Positions 1-7,396 of a stretch of DNA of 64,000 bases are shown piece by piece. The translations under genes were made by a program, and so were the position numbers. The notes under the pieces were generated by a model, which did no database searches, was not told where the DNA came from, and worked only from the letters and a program-made list of their open reading frames with translations. The DNA is from Nonlabens sp. (lineage in GTDB: Bacteria; Bacteroidota; Bacteroidia; Flavobacteriales; Flavobacteriaceae). The stretch is from the NCBI GenBank assembly GCA_020630715.1, contig JAHDIQ010000004.1, positions 74,522-138,521 of the forward strand. The letters are read 5' to 3'. How positions within the stretch are numbered: the first letter of the stretch is position 1; each line of letters starts with the position of its first letter.

Positions 1-56
1 TCGCTACTCGCTACTCGCTACTCGCTACTCGCTACTCGCTACTCGCTACTCGCTAT
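1..56. repeat. Heptameric tandem repeat (TCGCTAC)n
   Basis: Eight back-to-back copies of the 7-bp unit TCGCTAC fill the left edge; the last copy ends in T instead of C. The array probably continues left of the window. Its final unit supplies the stop codon of the neighbouring minus-strand regulator gene (53-55). Confidence 0.95.
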
Positions 57-259
57 TCCCAATCAGAATCTTCAATTTGAAATAAATCAAGTACTGGTAC
101 TTGAAACACTTCAGCCATTTTTAAAGCAAGCAGAGTAGAAGGAACGTATTTTCCTTTTTCAATGGTATTGATCGTTTGTCTGCTAACTTGAATTTTATCT
201 GCTAGATCTTGTTGTGTATAGTCGTGCATCGCACGATAAACCTTTAGTTTATTCTTCAT
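53..259 (-). CDS. Small XRE-family HTH transcriptional regulator
   Basis: A 68-residue protein that is almost entirely one helix-turn-helix domain of the Cro/CI (HTH_3) type. The recognition helix is visible as 'VSRQTINTIEKG' near residues 25-36, followed by the usual 'P' and 'LALKMAEVF' helix. It is expected to be a cytoplasmic DNA-binding repressor. Its ATG lies inside the 3' end of the upstream membrane-protein gene (11-bp overlap, 249-259), so the two are probably co-translated. Small XRE regulators paired with a multi-spanning membrane protein are common in Bacteroidota and Firmicutes; what the pair controls is unknown. Candidate operators lie at 750-789. Confidence 0.9.
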   Translation of the reverse strand: MKNKLKVYRAMHDYTQQDLADKIQVSRQTINTIEKGKYVPSTLLALKMAEVFQVPVLDLFQIEDSDWE

Positions 260-716
260 CGCTAGCGGTATTAAGTTGGTGCTTTTTCCATTGGAATCTT
301 ATGATAAAAAATAGCAACAGTGAAAAACTGCTCATTATGATAACACCAAAAAAATCAAAACCACCTATAAATAGTAACATGACCAGCAGCACTATGTGGT
401 TAATATATACAGCCCATACTAAAGAATTTTTTCTAATTGCATTAATTAGTTCATCTTCCTGGGATTCTTTAGAAAACCCAAATAATAGTCCGCCTATGAT
501 GTAAAGCAGAATAGGTAAAATAGTGCCTAAACTCATCTCTTTGATCACAAAATATTCTCGTTCTCCAAATAACGCTTCATATGTGATGTATGGAAAGGGC
601 ACTTCCCAGTCAGGAATGTAAATTTCAAAAAATGATAGAAGCAGTAAACACAAGCCTATAATGAATAAGATCATTCCTGGTAGCTTAAATCGATGTGGAA
701 ACAAATAGTTTTTCAT
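249..716 (-). CDS. Four-helix membrane protein paired with the XRE regulator
   Basis: About 155 residues with four predicted transmembrane helices, roughly residues 12-34, 63-83, 98-118 and 124-144, and a short charged C-terminus. I place the start at the ATG at 716, because the upstream extension (to 743) adds only a short polar stretch before the second methionine. No catalytic motif was recognised. It overlaps the regulator gene by 11 bp, so the two form one cassette, and a role as a sensed or regulated membrane component is inferred only from that pairing. It may belong to one of the DUFs found beside small XRE proteins, but I cannot name it with confidence. Confidence 0.8.
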   Translation of the reverse strand: MKNYLFPHRFKLPGMILFIIGLCLLLLSFFEIYIPDWEVPFPYITYEALFGEREYFVIKEMSLGTILPILLYIIGGLLFGFSKESQEDELINAIRKNSLVWAVYINHIVLLVMLLFIGGFDFFGVIIMSSFSLLLFFIIRFQWKKHQLNTASDEE

Positions 717-749
717 GATTACAAGTTTTAAATTAAAATTCAAATGTAC

Positions 750-789
750 ACTTTATTTGAATAAAAGTAAAATAAACTTTACTTAAAGT
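750..789. promoter_or_regulatory. Candidate operator dyads of the XRE cassette
   Basis: Two inverted repeats share the half-site ACTTTA. A perfect one lies at 776-789 (ACTTTA-CT-TAAAGT). A looser one lies at 750-768 (ACTTTAT paired with ATAAAAGT). Both are just upstream of the minus-strand membrane-protein/XRE operon, where an autoregulatory site is expected. Assignment is by position and symmetry only. Confidence 0.4.
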
Positions 790-817
790 AATGTCAACAC
801 GACTAAAACGAATAAAT

Positions 818-871
818 TAGTTATATAACTATAAAAATAGTTTGATAACTAAAATAATAGTTATAAGTTTG
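818..871 (+). promoter_or_regulatory. Operator array and promoter of the BlaI/M56 operon
   Basis: Two 14-bp dyads, TAGTTATATAACTA (818-831, perfect) and TAGTTTGATAACTA (838-851), are followed by a third left half-site TAGTTAT (858-864). The starts are exactly 20 bp apart. The same stretch holds a textbook Bacteroidota promoter: TTG at 842-844, 19 bp, then TAAGTTTG at 864-871, which fits the TAnnTTTG consensus. The dyads therefore cover both promoter elements. BlaI/MecI proteins bind short symmetrical sites as dimers, and the operon downstream encodes a BlaI, so autorepression is the simplest reading. Confidence 0.65.
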
Positions 872-896
872 CGTTGTAAGATTAATAAAGCACAGA

Positions 897-1430
897 ATGA
901 AAAGACTAATTATTGCAGTATCATTATTAATATCCATTACTATCCATGCTCAGTCACAATCTGACCTAATAGGATTAACCTTTAGGGATTTTAAAGAGTT
1001 ACCGCAATTAGTACATTATGAGAAAATGGCAGATACCTCATTTGTAGACTCAAAAAATTTTGACAGTTTTCCGCTATTACATTTAAAAAATGAAGACCAT
1101 CATCTAATCATTATGAGTAAGGAATTTTATGATGACGATAACGATGGTTACCCTATGGATAAAATTATAGACTTTATTAAAATTTCAGACGTGAAATCAA
1201 ATCAACTGATTGCGGTGAGCTATTGTCTCTATAAAAATAAGGATGCGTATTCTGAGAATGCCTTTGCCTTATTAGAAGTCCGTCCAGATTCTAAAGATTA
1301 TACAATAAGTAAAGCATGGAAAGGAAATTCTATTACCATGAAAATTGAACCTATTGATCCTAGTTTAGTTGAAGAATGTGACTATCTAGTATTAGGAACC
1401 CATAAACAAAAAGCAAAATGGAAAAATTAA
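897..1430 (+). CDS. Secreted hypothetical protein, first gene of the BlaI operon
   Basis: 177 residues with a clear signal peptide (MKRLIIAVSLLISITIHAQ, cleavage near residue 19) and no lipobox, so probably periplasmic. No known domain was recognised. The acidic stretch 'DDDNDGYPMDKI' resembles a calcium-binding loop, but this is weak. It follows the operator-controlled promoter at 842-871 and overlaps the blaI start by 13 bp, so it is co-transcribed with the regulator and the M56 peptidase. Its operon position suggests a target or partner of that signalling pair; the function is unknown. Confidence 0.8.
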   Translation: MKRLIIAVSLLISITIHAQSQSDLIGLTFRDFKELPQLVHYEKMADTSFVDSKNFDSFPLLHLKNEDHHLIIMSKEFYDDDNDGYPMDKIIDFIKISDVKSNQLIAVSYCLYKNKDAYSENAFALLEVRPDSKDYTISKAWKGNSITMKIEPIDPSLVEECDYLVLGTHKQKAKWKN

Positions 1431-1777
1431 CCCAAAAAGAAGAAGAAGTAATGCAAGTGCTATGGCAGTTAAAGCAAGCATTTGTTAAGGAAATTGTCCC
1501 GTTACTTTCTGGAACTAATCATTACAATACCGTTTCAACCATCGTACGTAAACTAGAAGAAAAAGCCTATGTAGGTTATGAGGCTTTTGGTAAAACGCAT
1601 CGTTATTTTCCATTAATCACCATGGAAGATTACCGCAATAAGTTTGTCAACAATGCCATGACCAGTTACTTCAACAACTCGTATAAGAATATGGTTTCCT
1701 TTTTTGCCAAAGAAGAGAAAATCACCGCTACAGAATTACGTGAGATTTTAGAAATGATTGAATCAAAAAACAAATAA
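1418..1777 (+). CDS. BlaI/MecI-family transcriptional repressor
   Basis: 119 residues, the usual length for the family. The N-terminal winged helix is recognisable: 'LTQKEEEVMQVLWQL', then the recognition region 'YNTVSTIVRKLEEKAYVGYE' near residues 37-56. A C-terminal helical dimerisation region follows. In the family, the repressor is inactivated by proteolysis triggered by a membrane M56 peptidase; such a peptidase is encoded 1 bp downstream. No beta-lactamase gene is nearby, so this is likely one of the general BlaI/M56 pairs of Bacteroidota rather than a resistance regulator. Candidate binding sites lie at 818-871. Confidence 0.93.
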   Translation: MEKLTQKEEEVMQVLWQLKQAFVKEIVPLLSGTNHYNTVSTIVRKLEEKAYVGYEAFGKTHRYFPLITMEDYRNKFVNNAMTSYFNNSYKNMVSFFAKEEKITATELREILEMIESKNK

Positions 1778-1778
1778 T

Positions 1779-4700
1779 ATGGAAACCATCATCACACTTG
1801 CCTTAAAAAGCGTCGCCGTATTAGCAATATTTGTTCTAGTCTATCATTTCTTATTACGTAGGCTTACCTTTTTTCACACTAATAGAGCCTTTCTTTTACT
1901 AGGAATTATCGCTAGTGTTACATTCCCATTTATAGAAATAACCCAAACAGTTTATATAGAACGTCCTGTAGAAAACATCGTGATTTCACAACCATTAATG
2001 ACGCCTATGGCAATGGTTTTAGAATCACAACCACAAGTAGAACCTTTTGACTACGCACAGTTATTGATGTATTTATATCTAGCCGTAGTGCTTTTTTTTA
2101 TTGGTAAAATGGTTGTAGAATTAAGCTCCTTATTTAGGCTGATCAGATCTGGAGCGATAGAGAAAAAAGATGGGTTTGTAATGGTTACGCTTTCGCGAAA
2201 GCTAACTCCATTTAGCTTCTTTAAGTACATCTGTTATAGTGCTCACGATAAGAATAATGCAGATTTACCACTCATCATAGATCACGAGAAAGTACATGCT
2301 CGCGAGTGGCATAGTATCGATTTATTGATCAGTCATTTATATCGTGCGGTGTTTTGGATCAATCCGCTGGCGTGGTTATTAAAACGTCAAATAGGAGAGA
2401 ACCTCGAGTTTATTGCAGATGCGCAGGCAAAATCACAACATAACGAGTCTGTAAATTATGAGCGTGCTCTTTTGAGTAGCGCCGCGAGTCACATGCAACC
2501 AGCACTAGCAAATAATTTTTTCACACCATTTATAAAAGAACGTATCGCAATGTTACAAAAAGAAGCCAGCGCCACATGGAATGCCTATAAATATGCGTTG
2601 ATCTTACCAGTCATGGTATTGTTTATTTACAGTTTTAATGTGGTAGAAGAGGTGGAGTTTGTGGATGTACCAGCGGAAGATCAGAAGCTAGAAGAAAATC
2701 AAAATCAAACTGAACATCAAGTTGATCCATTGATTTCTGATTCAACTCTAAGTAAAAATTCTGACACAGAAGAATCGCAAAAGGAAGTAACCAAAACTAG
2801 TTCTTATGGTGTTTATGACATTACTACTGCTACAACGGGTAGTGATTTGGTAAAGTACGCATCTGAAATAAACTCTAGAAGATCCTATCAAATCCAATTT
2901 AACAATATAAAGGAAAATAATGGGAAGTTGTCACAATTTGAAGTTTGGACAGAATTTGATGGTGAAACTTCAAATCATAAAATGACTTTAGAATTGGGCG
3001 AGAATGATTTGTACCTACTTAGAGATTTAGATGATAAAATGCTACTTAATAATGATGCCTCTACAGAAACTTTTTATTTTACAAGTAAAGGCGTAATTCT
3101 AGAAAAAGAAGACTGGACTTATGGCGATATGAAAACGATAAATACGTTACCACAAGAACGTTTTAATCTAGAAAACAACTCATTTACAAATGGTCGCGTA
3201 ACTTTTAAAATTGTAAAAACAACTACAGATAAGAGTCTCAAAGAATTTAAGCAACAGTTAAAAAACGCCTATGATGTTGATTTTAAATGGAGTGGACTTA
3301 AACGCAAAAACGGCGTGATTACAGCTATTAAAATACAGCTAGATGATAATAATGGGTCTGTGATGAAAAAGTCACAAAAAAACAGCATTGGCATCGATGA
3401 CCTTTGTATACATGGTGATCTATCAGAATCACAAAATAGTTGGAGTTTAAATAACTGTGATAAGGATTCTTATGCAGCAATAGGTTTTATGACAAATGAT
3501 TTCAGACTAGATAGTATTCGTGATATCATAGATATTCAAAATTTAAACATGGATACGATTCATCTAAATATGATGACTGGTTTTAAAGAAATAAATATTG
3601 ATAGCATCATCAATCAATCTATAACAACCATTCACGATATAAATACAGATAGTCTAATACAATCACATGATTTTTCTATTGAGAATATAGAATCCTTAAA
3701 AAATGATACCTTAAATAAAAGTACCCTTATAATTTTAAATAATGTAGATCCATCGAGAGAAACTTTATATTCTAATAATGCTCAAAAATTTCAACCATTA
3801 CTTATAGTTAATGGAGTGATTTCAAATTTTAAAATTGAAGATTTTAGCGATTCTGAAATGATTGAAAGCGTGACAGTGCTAAAAGGAGATGAAGCGACAG
3901 CACTTTATGGTGAAAAAGGAAATAATGGTGTTGTTATGATCGTAACAAAAGCTGGAACTACGTTAGATAAAGAAGCTGTCTTAAAAGAGCGTGAAGAAGT
4001 TCTTCAAGAACGACGCGACGCAATAGAAGAATTAAGAGAGGTGAAAAGTGAAAAACGCAAGGCTATTTTAGAGGAACGACGTGCTACGTTGGAAAAATTG
4101 CGTGACTCAAAAATTAAAGAACGTGAGGCATTGATAGAACAAAGATCACATGTAAAAGAACAGCGCCGTGCTCAATTAGAGCAGCGCCGTAATCTTACCA
4201 TACAACAATCTAATCAAGTATTATCCGATAAAGAGCTTGCTAATCGTGTAGGAGATAAAGGTATACATATTGAAAAATTTGATCGTGAATCCATTTTAAA
4301 AGCAATAGGTGATGAAGAAAAAGGCTATCTGTATTATGATAACGCTACTTATTTCTTTGTGGTTGAAAATGATAAACTCAACGTTTTTGATCGTTGGGGA
4401 AATTATATTGATCTTAATGACAAAGCTATTTTTTATAATTCTATAGGCGATGAAAAAGCGTACGTAATCGTGAACGGAGAAAAATTAGTATTTGAAAAAG
4501 ATGAAATAAGACGTGGTAATAGGATGTATATCAATAGAGGTGATGGGAAATTCCTAGAGAAGATCGCTGGGCAACCTACTAAATATTATGAAGGAATAGA
4601 TATGTCTACGGCATCAGATTATGTAAAACAAAAGTCAACGACATCAATTAATAAACTATCAAAGTTTGCTGACAGCTTATTAGACTCTAGAGCTAAAACA

Positions 4701-4976
4701 TCGATAGCAGCAACGGTTAAAGAAACTAACGAAGCTATTTTTGCAACAAACGATATGTCAAAAGAAGGCTTTGTGAAATTAGAACAGCAATTAGAGAAAG
4801 CAGGACATAGCTTTAAATTAGTCACACATTTTATGAAATCTGGTACATTGAAAAGTTTAAAATTTAAAATCAATAACTCTACTAGTGCGATGGAAGCTAA
4901 TAAAGGCGTAAAATCTGTTCGTATCAGTTTTAGGGATGGAACTGATACTCCTATCGTAATAATGGAATCCAACTAA
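1779..4976 (+). CDS. BlaR1-like M56 membrane metallopeptidase with TonB-plug-like and coiled-coil regions
   Basis: The start is taken at ATG 1779, 1 bp after the blaI stop, giving about 1065 residues. The N-terminal third is an M56 domain with several membrane helices and a zinc HExxH motif (HEKVH, residues 169-173). Another membrane helix lies near residues 269-288. The long exported part has no penicillin-binding sensor domain. Instead it has a TonB-receptor-plug-like segment near residues 675-720 ('VTVLKGDEATALYGEKG'), then a strongly charged Arg/Glu helix rich in 'ERR' repeats (about 731-808), then an unassigned C-terminal region. It is expected to sense an envelope signal and relieve BlaI repression. 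One copy of the palindrome family encodes LSRK near residue 138. Confidence 0.88.
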   Translation: METIITLALKSVAVLAIFVLVYHFLLRRLTFFHTNRAFLLLGIIASVTFPFIEITQTVYIERPVENIVISQPLMTPMAMVLESQPQVEPFDYAQLLMYLYLAVVLFFIGKMVVELSSLFRLIRSGAIEKKDGFVMVTLSRKLTPFSFFKYICYSAHDKNNADLPLIIDHEKVHAREWHSIDLLISHLYRAVFWINPLAWLLKRQIGENLEFIADAQAKSQHNESVNYERALLSSAASHMQPALANNFFTPFIKERIAMLQKEASATWNAYKYALILPVMVLFIYSFNVVEEVEFVDVPAEDQKLEENQNQTEHQVDPLISDSTLSKNSDTEESQKEVTKTSSYGVYDITTATTGSDLVKYASEINSRRSYQIQFNNIKENNGKLSQFEVWTEFDGETSNHKMTLELGENDLYLLRDLDDKMLLNNDASTETFYFTSKGVILEKEDWTYGDMKTINTLPQERFNLENNSFTNGRVTFKIVKTTTDKSLKEFKQQLKNAYDVDFKWSGLKRKNGVITAIKIQLDDNNGSVMKKSQKNSIGIDDLCIHGDLSESQNSWSLNNCDKDSYAAIGFMTNDFRLDSIRDIIDIQNLNMDTIHLNMMTGFKEINIDSIINQSITTIHDINTDSLIQSHDFSIENIESLKNDTLNKSTLIILNNVDPSRETLYSNNAQKFQPLLIVNGVISNFKIEDFSDSEMIESVTVLKGDEATALYGEKGNNGVVMIVTKAGTTLDKEAVLKEREEVLQERRDAIEELREVKSEKRKAILEERRATLEKLRDSKIKEREALIEQRSHVKEQRRAQLEQRRNLTIQQSNQVLSDKELANRVGDKGIHIEKFDRESILKAIGDEEKGYLYYDNATYFFVVENDKLNVFDRWGNYIDLNDKAIFYNSIGDEKAYVIVNGEKLVFEKDEIRRGNRMYINRGDGKFLEKIAGQPTKYYEGIDMSTASDYVKQKSTTSINKLSKFADSLLDSRAKTSIAATVKETNEAIFATNDMSKEGFVKLEQQLEKAGHSFKLVTHFMKSGTLKSLKFKINNSTSAMEANKGVKSVRISFRDGTDTPIVIMESN
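2189..2202. repeat. Interspersed palindrome, copy 1
   Basis: Exact GCTTTCGCGAAAGC inside the M56 peptidase gene. It is read as Leu-Ser-Arg-Lys, just before the conserved 'PFSFFKYI' stretch. Confidence 0.95.
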
Positions 4977-4997
4977 GTTTTTATTTGAGTGAATCCT

Positions 4998-5035
4998 AAA
5001 AGCACTTGTTCTTTATGTAGAACAGGTGCTTTTTA
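4998..5035 (+). terminator. Rho-independent terminator after the M56 gene
   Basis: AAAAGCACTTGTTCT (4998-5012) pairs with AGAACAGGTGCTTTT (5019-5033) with one G-T wobble and a 6-nt loop, and ends in a T run. It lies 21 bp after the M56 stop codon. Confidence 0.9.
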
Positions 5036-5096
5036 GTATATCCACATAGTAAATTAATGGATAACAATTCATCAACTAGAACAACAGATCGCCACG

Positions 5097-5113
5097 TCGC
5101 GAGCTTCTCGCGA
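5097..5113. repeat. REP-like hairpin
   Basis: TCGCGAG-CTT-CTCGCGA is a perfect 7-bp stem with a 3-nt loop. It is flanked by 'GCCACG' on the left and 'TGACA' on the right, like the REP-type repeats seen in Bacteroidota intergenic regions. No T run follows, so it is unlikely to be a terminator. Confidence 0.6.
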
Positions 5114-5153
5114 TGACATTCCAAAAAGACTAAAATACTACACGACTATCCAC

Positions 5154-5161
5154 TATCTTTG
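5154..5161 (+). promoter_or_regulatory. -7 promoter element of mtaB
   Basis: TATCTTTG fits the Bacteroidota TAnnTTTG consensus and lies 18 bp before the ATG at 5180. It supports using that ATG rather than the TTG at 5159, which overlaps the element. No clear -33 TTG is visible at the right spacing. Confidence 0.6.
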
Positions 5162-5179
5162 CACGTCCAAAATTCACCC

Positions 5180-6502
5180 ATGGAAACTGCCATAGATACA
5201 CAACAGGTTGCTTTTTATACACTAGGCTGTAAACTCAATTTTAGTGAGACCAGTACTATTGCGCGCAGTTTTGTGAATGAAGGTTATCAAAAGGTGGACT
5301 TTAATGATCCAGCAGATATTTATGTGATCAATACCTGTAGCGTTACAGAGAATGCAGACAAGCGTTTTAAAAGTATCGTAAAAAAGGCACGCAAGACTAA
5401 TGAAGATGCCTTTGTAATTGCCGTAGGATGTTATGCACAATTAAAACCAGAACAACTCGCTGCTGTAGATGGCGTTGACCTAGTATTAGGAGCAACAGAA
5501 AAGTTTAAGATCACAGATTACCTCAATCAATTAAGTAAGGATCAACCAGCACAGATTCATTCTTGTGAAATTGATGAGGCAGATTTTTACGTAGGTTCCT
5601 ATTCCATAGGTGATCGTACACGTGCTTTTTTAAAAGTTCAAGATGGATGTGATTATAAATGTACCTATTGTACGATTCCGCTAGCGCGTGGGATTTCTCG
5701 TAGTGATACCTTAGAAAACGTGATGGAAAACGCACGCAAGATATCGCAGCAAGGCATTATAGAAATTGTTCTTACCGGCGTTAATATAGGCGATTATGGA
5801 AAAGGGGAATTTGGTAATAAACGTCATGAACATACTTTTTTAGATCTGGTAAAAGCACTAGATAGCGTAAATGGTATAGAACGATTACGCATTTCATCTA
5901 TTGAGCCTAATTTGTTAAAGAATGAAACGATTGATTTTGTTGCAGGAGCAAATGCTTTTGTACCTCATTTTCACATACCGCTGCAGTCTGGAAACAATGA
6001 ATTACTAGGTAAAATGAAACGTCGTTACCGTCGTGAACTCTATGTAGATCGTGTGACGCGTATTAAAGAAGTAATGCCAGATTGCTGTATAGGCGTAGAT
6101 GTTATTGTAGGTTTTCCAGGAGAAACAGATGATCATTTTCTAGATACCTATAACTTCTTAAATGAACTAGATATTTCATATCTACATGTCTTTACCTATT
6201 CAGAGCGTGATGATACAGAAGCTGCGGTTATGGAAGGTGTCGTACCGCAAAAAGTACGTGCAAAACGTTCTAAAATGCTACGCGGTTTATCTGTTAAAAA
6301 GCGCAGAGCCTTTTATGAAAGTCAGCTAGGGAAAAGCAAGACCGTACTGTGGGAAGCAGAAAATAAAGAAGGTTTTATTCACGGTTTCACTCAGAATTAT
6401 GTCAAAGTAAAATCCTACTGGAATCCAGAATTAGTGAATCAACTTCAAGAAGTTACGCTTCATGAAATTGATGAGGATGGATTGGTTAGGATTAGTAATT
6501 AA
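5180..6502 (+). CDS. mtaB: tRNA t6A37 methylthiotransferase MtaB
   Basis: About 440 residues, the normal MtaB length. The MiaB-family order is complete: an N-terminal UPF0004 domain with three cysteines ('TLGCKLNFSE', 'TCSVTENADKR', 'VGCYAQ'), a radical SAM core with CxxxCxxC ('DGCDYKCTYC'), and a C-terminal TRAM-like region. 'TLGCKLN' and 'CSVTENAD' favour MtaB over MiaB or RimO. The enzyme adds a methylthio group to t6A at position 37 of ANN-decoding tRNAs, using two iron-sulfur clusters and SAM. The ATG at 5180 is chosen because the promoter box at 5154-5161 rules out the earlier TTG. It converges with the RDD gene with a 4-bp overlap of stop codons. Confidence 0.93.
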   Translation: METAIDTQQVAFYTLGCKLNFSETSTIARSFVNEGYQKVDFNDPADIYVINTCSVTENADKRFKSIVKKARKTNEDAFVIAVGCYAQLKPEQLAAVDGVDLVLGATEKFKITDYLNQLSKDQPAQIHSCEIDEADFYVGSYSIGDRTRAFLKVQDGCDYKCTYCTIPLARGISRSDTLENVMENARKISQQGIIEIVLTGVNIGDYGKGEFGNKRHEHTFLDLVKALDSVNGIERLRISSIEPNLLKNETIDFVAGANAFVPHFHIPLQSGNNELLGKMKRRYRRELYVDRVTRIKEVMPDCCIGVDVIVGFPGETDDHFLDTYNFLNELDISYLHVFTYSERDDTEAAVMEGVVPQKVRAKRSKMLRGLSVKKRRAFYESQLGKSKTVLWEAENKEGFIHGFTQNYVKVKSYWNPELVNQLQEVTLHEIDEDGLVRISN

Positions 6503-6912
6503 TCCGGTTTAGAGGTTTCATCTAAGTCTAAAACTACAGAACCAGCCGCGAGATCATGTAATGCGCGACGTTTTTCATGACCTGTAACAGATAGTAATGA
6601 AATCCAGCCAAACATAAGTTTTATAACAAATCGCAATATGGCGTTAAAAAAGTTGATGTTTTTAGATTCCTCATGAACACTGCGCACCGTAATATTTGAA
6701 AACATGTGTCCTATAGTTCCACCTTTAAAATGGGTAAAAATAGGATCATAGAATAAAAATAAAAATCCAGCGATAATGCCACGAATGTAGTCTGGTACGT
6801 TTTCAAATAGTGATAACACCTCAGAAATCACAAACATTGCTGCGATTAATATGATACTATCTAAAACGGCAGCTTTGATTCGCATGGGTAAGTTGGCATA
6901 TTTTTTATCCAT
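6499..6912 (-). CDS. RDD-family membrane protein
   Basis: 137 residues. The opening 'MRIKAAVLDSIILIAA' carries the conserved Arg and Asp of RDD proteins, and 'KGGTIGHMFSNITV' is the typical second conserved segment. Three membrane helices are likely, near residues 16-34, 41-56 and 87-107. RDD proteins are small integral membrane proteins; some have been linked to ion transport, but the function here is not established. It ends tail-to-tail with mtaB and is transcribed alone from the region near 6913-6960. Confidence 0.85.
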   Translation of the reverse strand: MDKKYANLPMRIKAAVLDSIILIAAMFVISEVLSLFENVPDYIRGIIAGFLFLFYDPIFTHFKGGTIGHMFSNITVRSVHEESKNINFFNAILRFVIKLMFGWISLLSVTGHEKRRALHDLAAGSVVLDLDETSKPD

Positions 6913-6960
6913 AGTTATTCGTTAAGACTCAAATATACTGGATCGCGATGAGTTGATAAG

Positions 6961-6982
6961 TTCCGCTTTCGCGAAAGCGGAA
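6961..6982. repeat. Interspersed palindrome, copy 2 (22-bp perfect palindrome)
   Basis: The exact core GCTTTCGCGAAAGC (6965-6978) is extended on both sides with TTCC/GGAA to a perfect 22-bp palindrome. It lies between the divergent RDD and padR genes and is not followed by a T run. Confidence 0.95.
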
Positions 6983-7018
6983 TTATTAAAACTTTTTTTT
7001 AACGATTTTACAAATTAC

Positions 7019-7061
7019 ATACTTAAGAATCTTATGTATATTTACCTAAGAATTTTAGGTA
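7019..7061 (+). promoter_or_regulatory. Two tandem dyad operators at the padR start
   Basis: Two near-identical 19-bp dyads match TACYTAAGAATYTTAKGTA. One spans 7020-7038 and the other 7043-7061. The second is a perfect inverted repeat (TACCTAA, 5 bp, TTAGGTA), and its last base is the A of the padR ATG. Centres are 23 bp apart, about two helical turns. PadR proteins usually autorepress by binding dyads over their own promoter, which fits. Confidence 0.65.
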
Positions 7062-7396
7062 TGTCTACATCATCATTATATAGAGGAAGTTTAACGACGA
7101 TTTTGCTCAAATTACTAGAAGAACACGGCAAGATGTATGGTTATGAAATCACCCAGAAAGTAAAAGAACTTACACAAGGTGATCTAGTAATTAAAGAAGG
7201 CGCATTATATCCATCCTTACATAAACTAGAAGCTAGTGGTTTTTTAACCGTGAGAGCGCAGCGTGTGGATAATCGCATACGTAAGTATTATGAAATCACA
7301 CCACAAGGTAAAGAAGAAAAAACATCCCGACTGGCAGAATTAGACGAATTTCTAGCAAATATGCAACGCATCATTAATCCTAAATTGAGTTATTAA
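7061..7396 (+). CDS. PadR-family transcriptional regulator
   Basis: 111 residues from the ATG at 7061. The open frame continues upstream through a palindrome copy and the operator, but that part lacks a family match and is not expected to be translated. The PadR winged helix is clear: 'YGYEITQKVKEL', 'IKEGALYPSLHKLEASGFL' and the wing 'RKYYEITPQGKEE'. A short C-terminal helix makes the dimer, as in subfamily-2 PadRs. The stop codon overlaps the next start (TAATG), so translation is coupled to the membrane partner. It is predicted to be an autorepressor acting at the dyads 7020-7061; the effector is unknown. Confidence 0.92.
   Translation: MSTSSLYRGSLTTILLKLLEEHGKMYGYEITQKVKELTQGDLVIKEGALYPSLHKLEASGFLTVRAQRVDNRIRKYYEITPQGKEEKTSRLAELDEFLANMQRIINPKLSY

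Noticed and set aside
1-56. Tandem arrays as CRISPR
   Set aside because: The 7-bp units are directly adjacent with no unique spacers, and no cas genes are present.
4619-4972. A minus-strand open frame inside the M56 gene
   Set aside because: It lies wholly antisense to a well-supported gene and encodes no recognisable protein.
897-4976. A beta-lactamase resistance module
   Set aside because: No beta-lactamase gene is nearby and the M56 protein lacks a penicillin-binding sensor domain. The BlaI/M56 pair is better seen as a general regulatory system.
6961-6982. Palindrome copies as rho-independent terminators
   Set aside because: They lack a following T run, and most copies are within coding sequences, so they cannot be terminators as a class.
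6953-7060. N-terminal extension of the padR gene
   Set aside because: The extra residues come from a palindrome copy and the operator region and have no family match; the ATG at 7061 gives a normal PadR.
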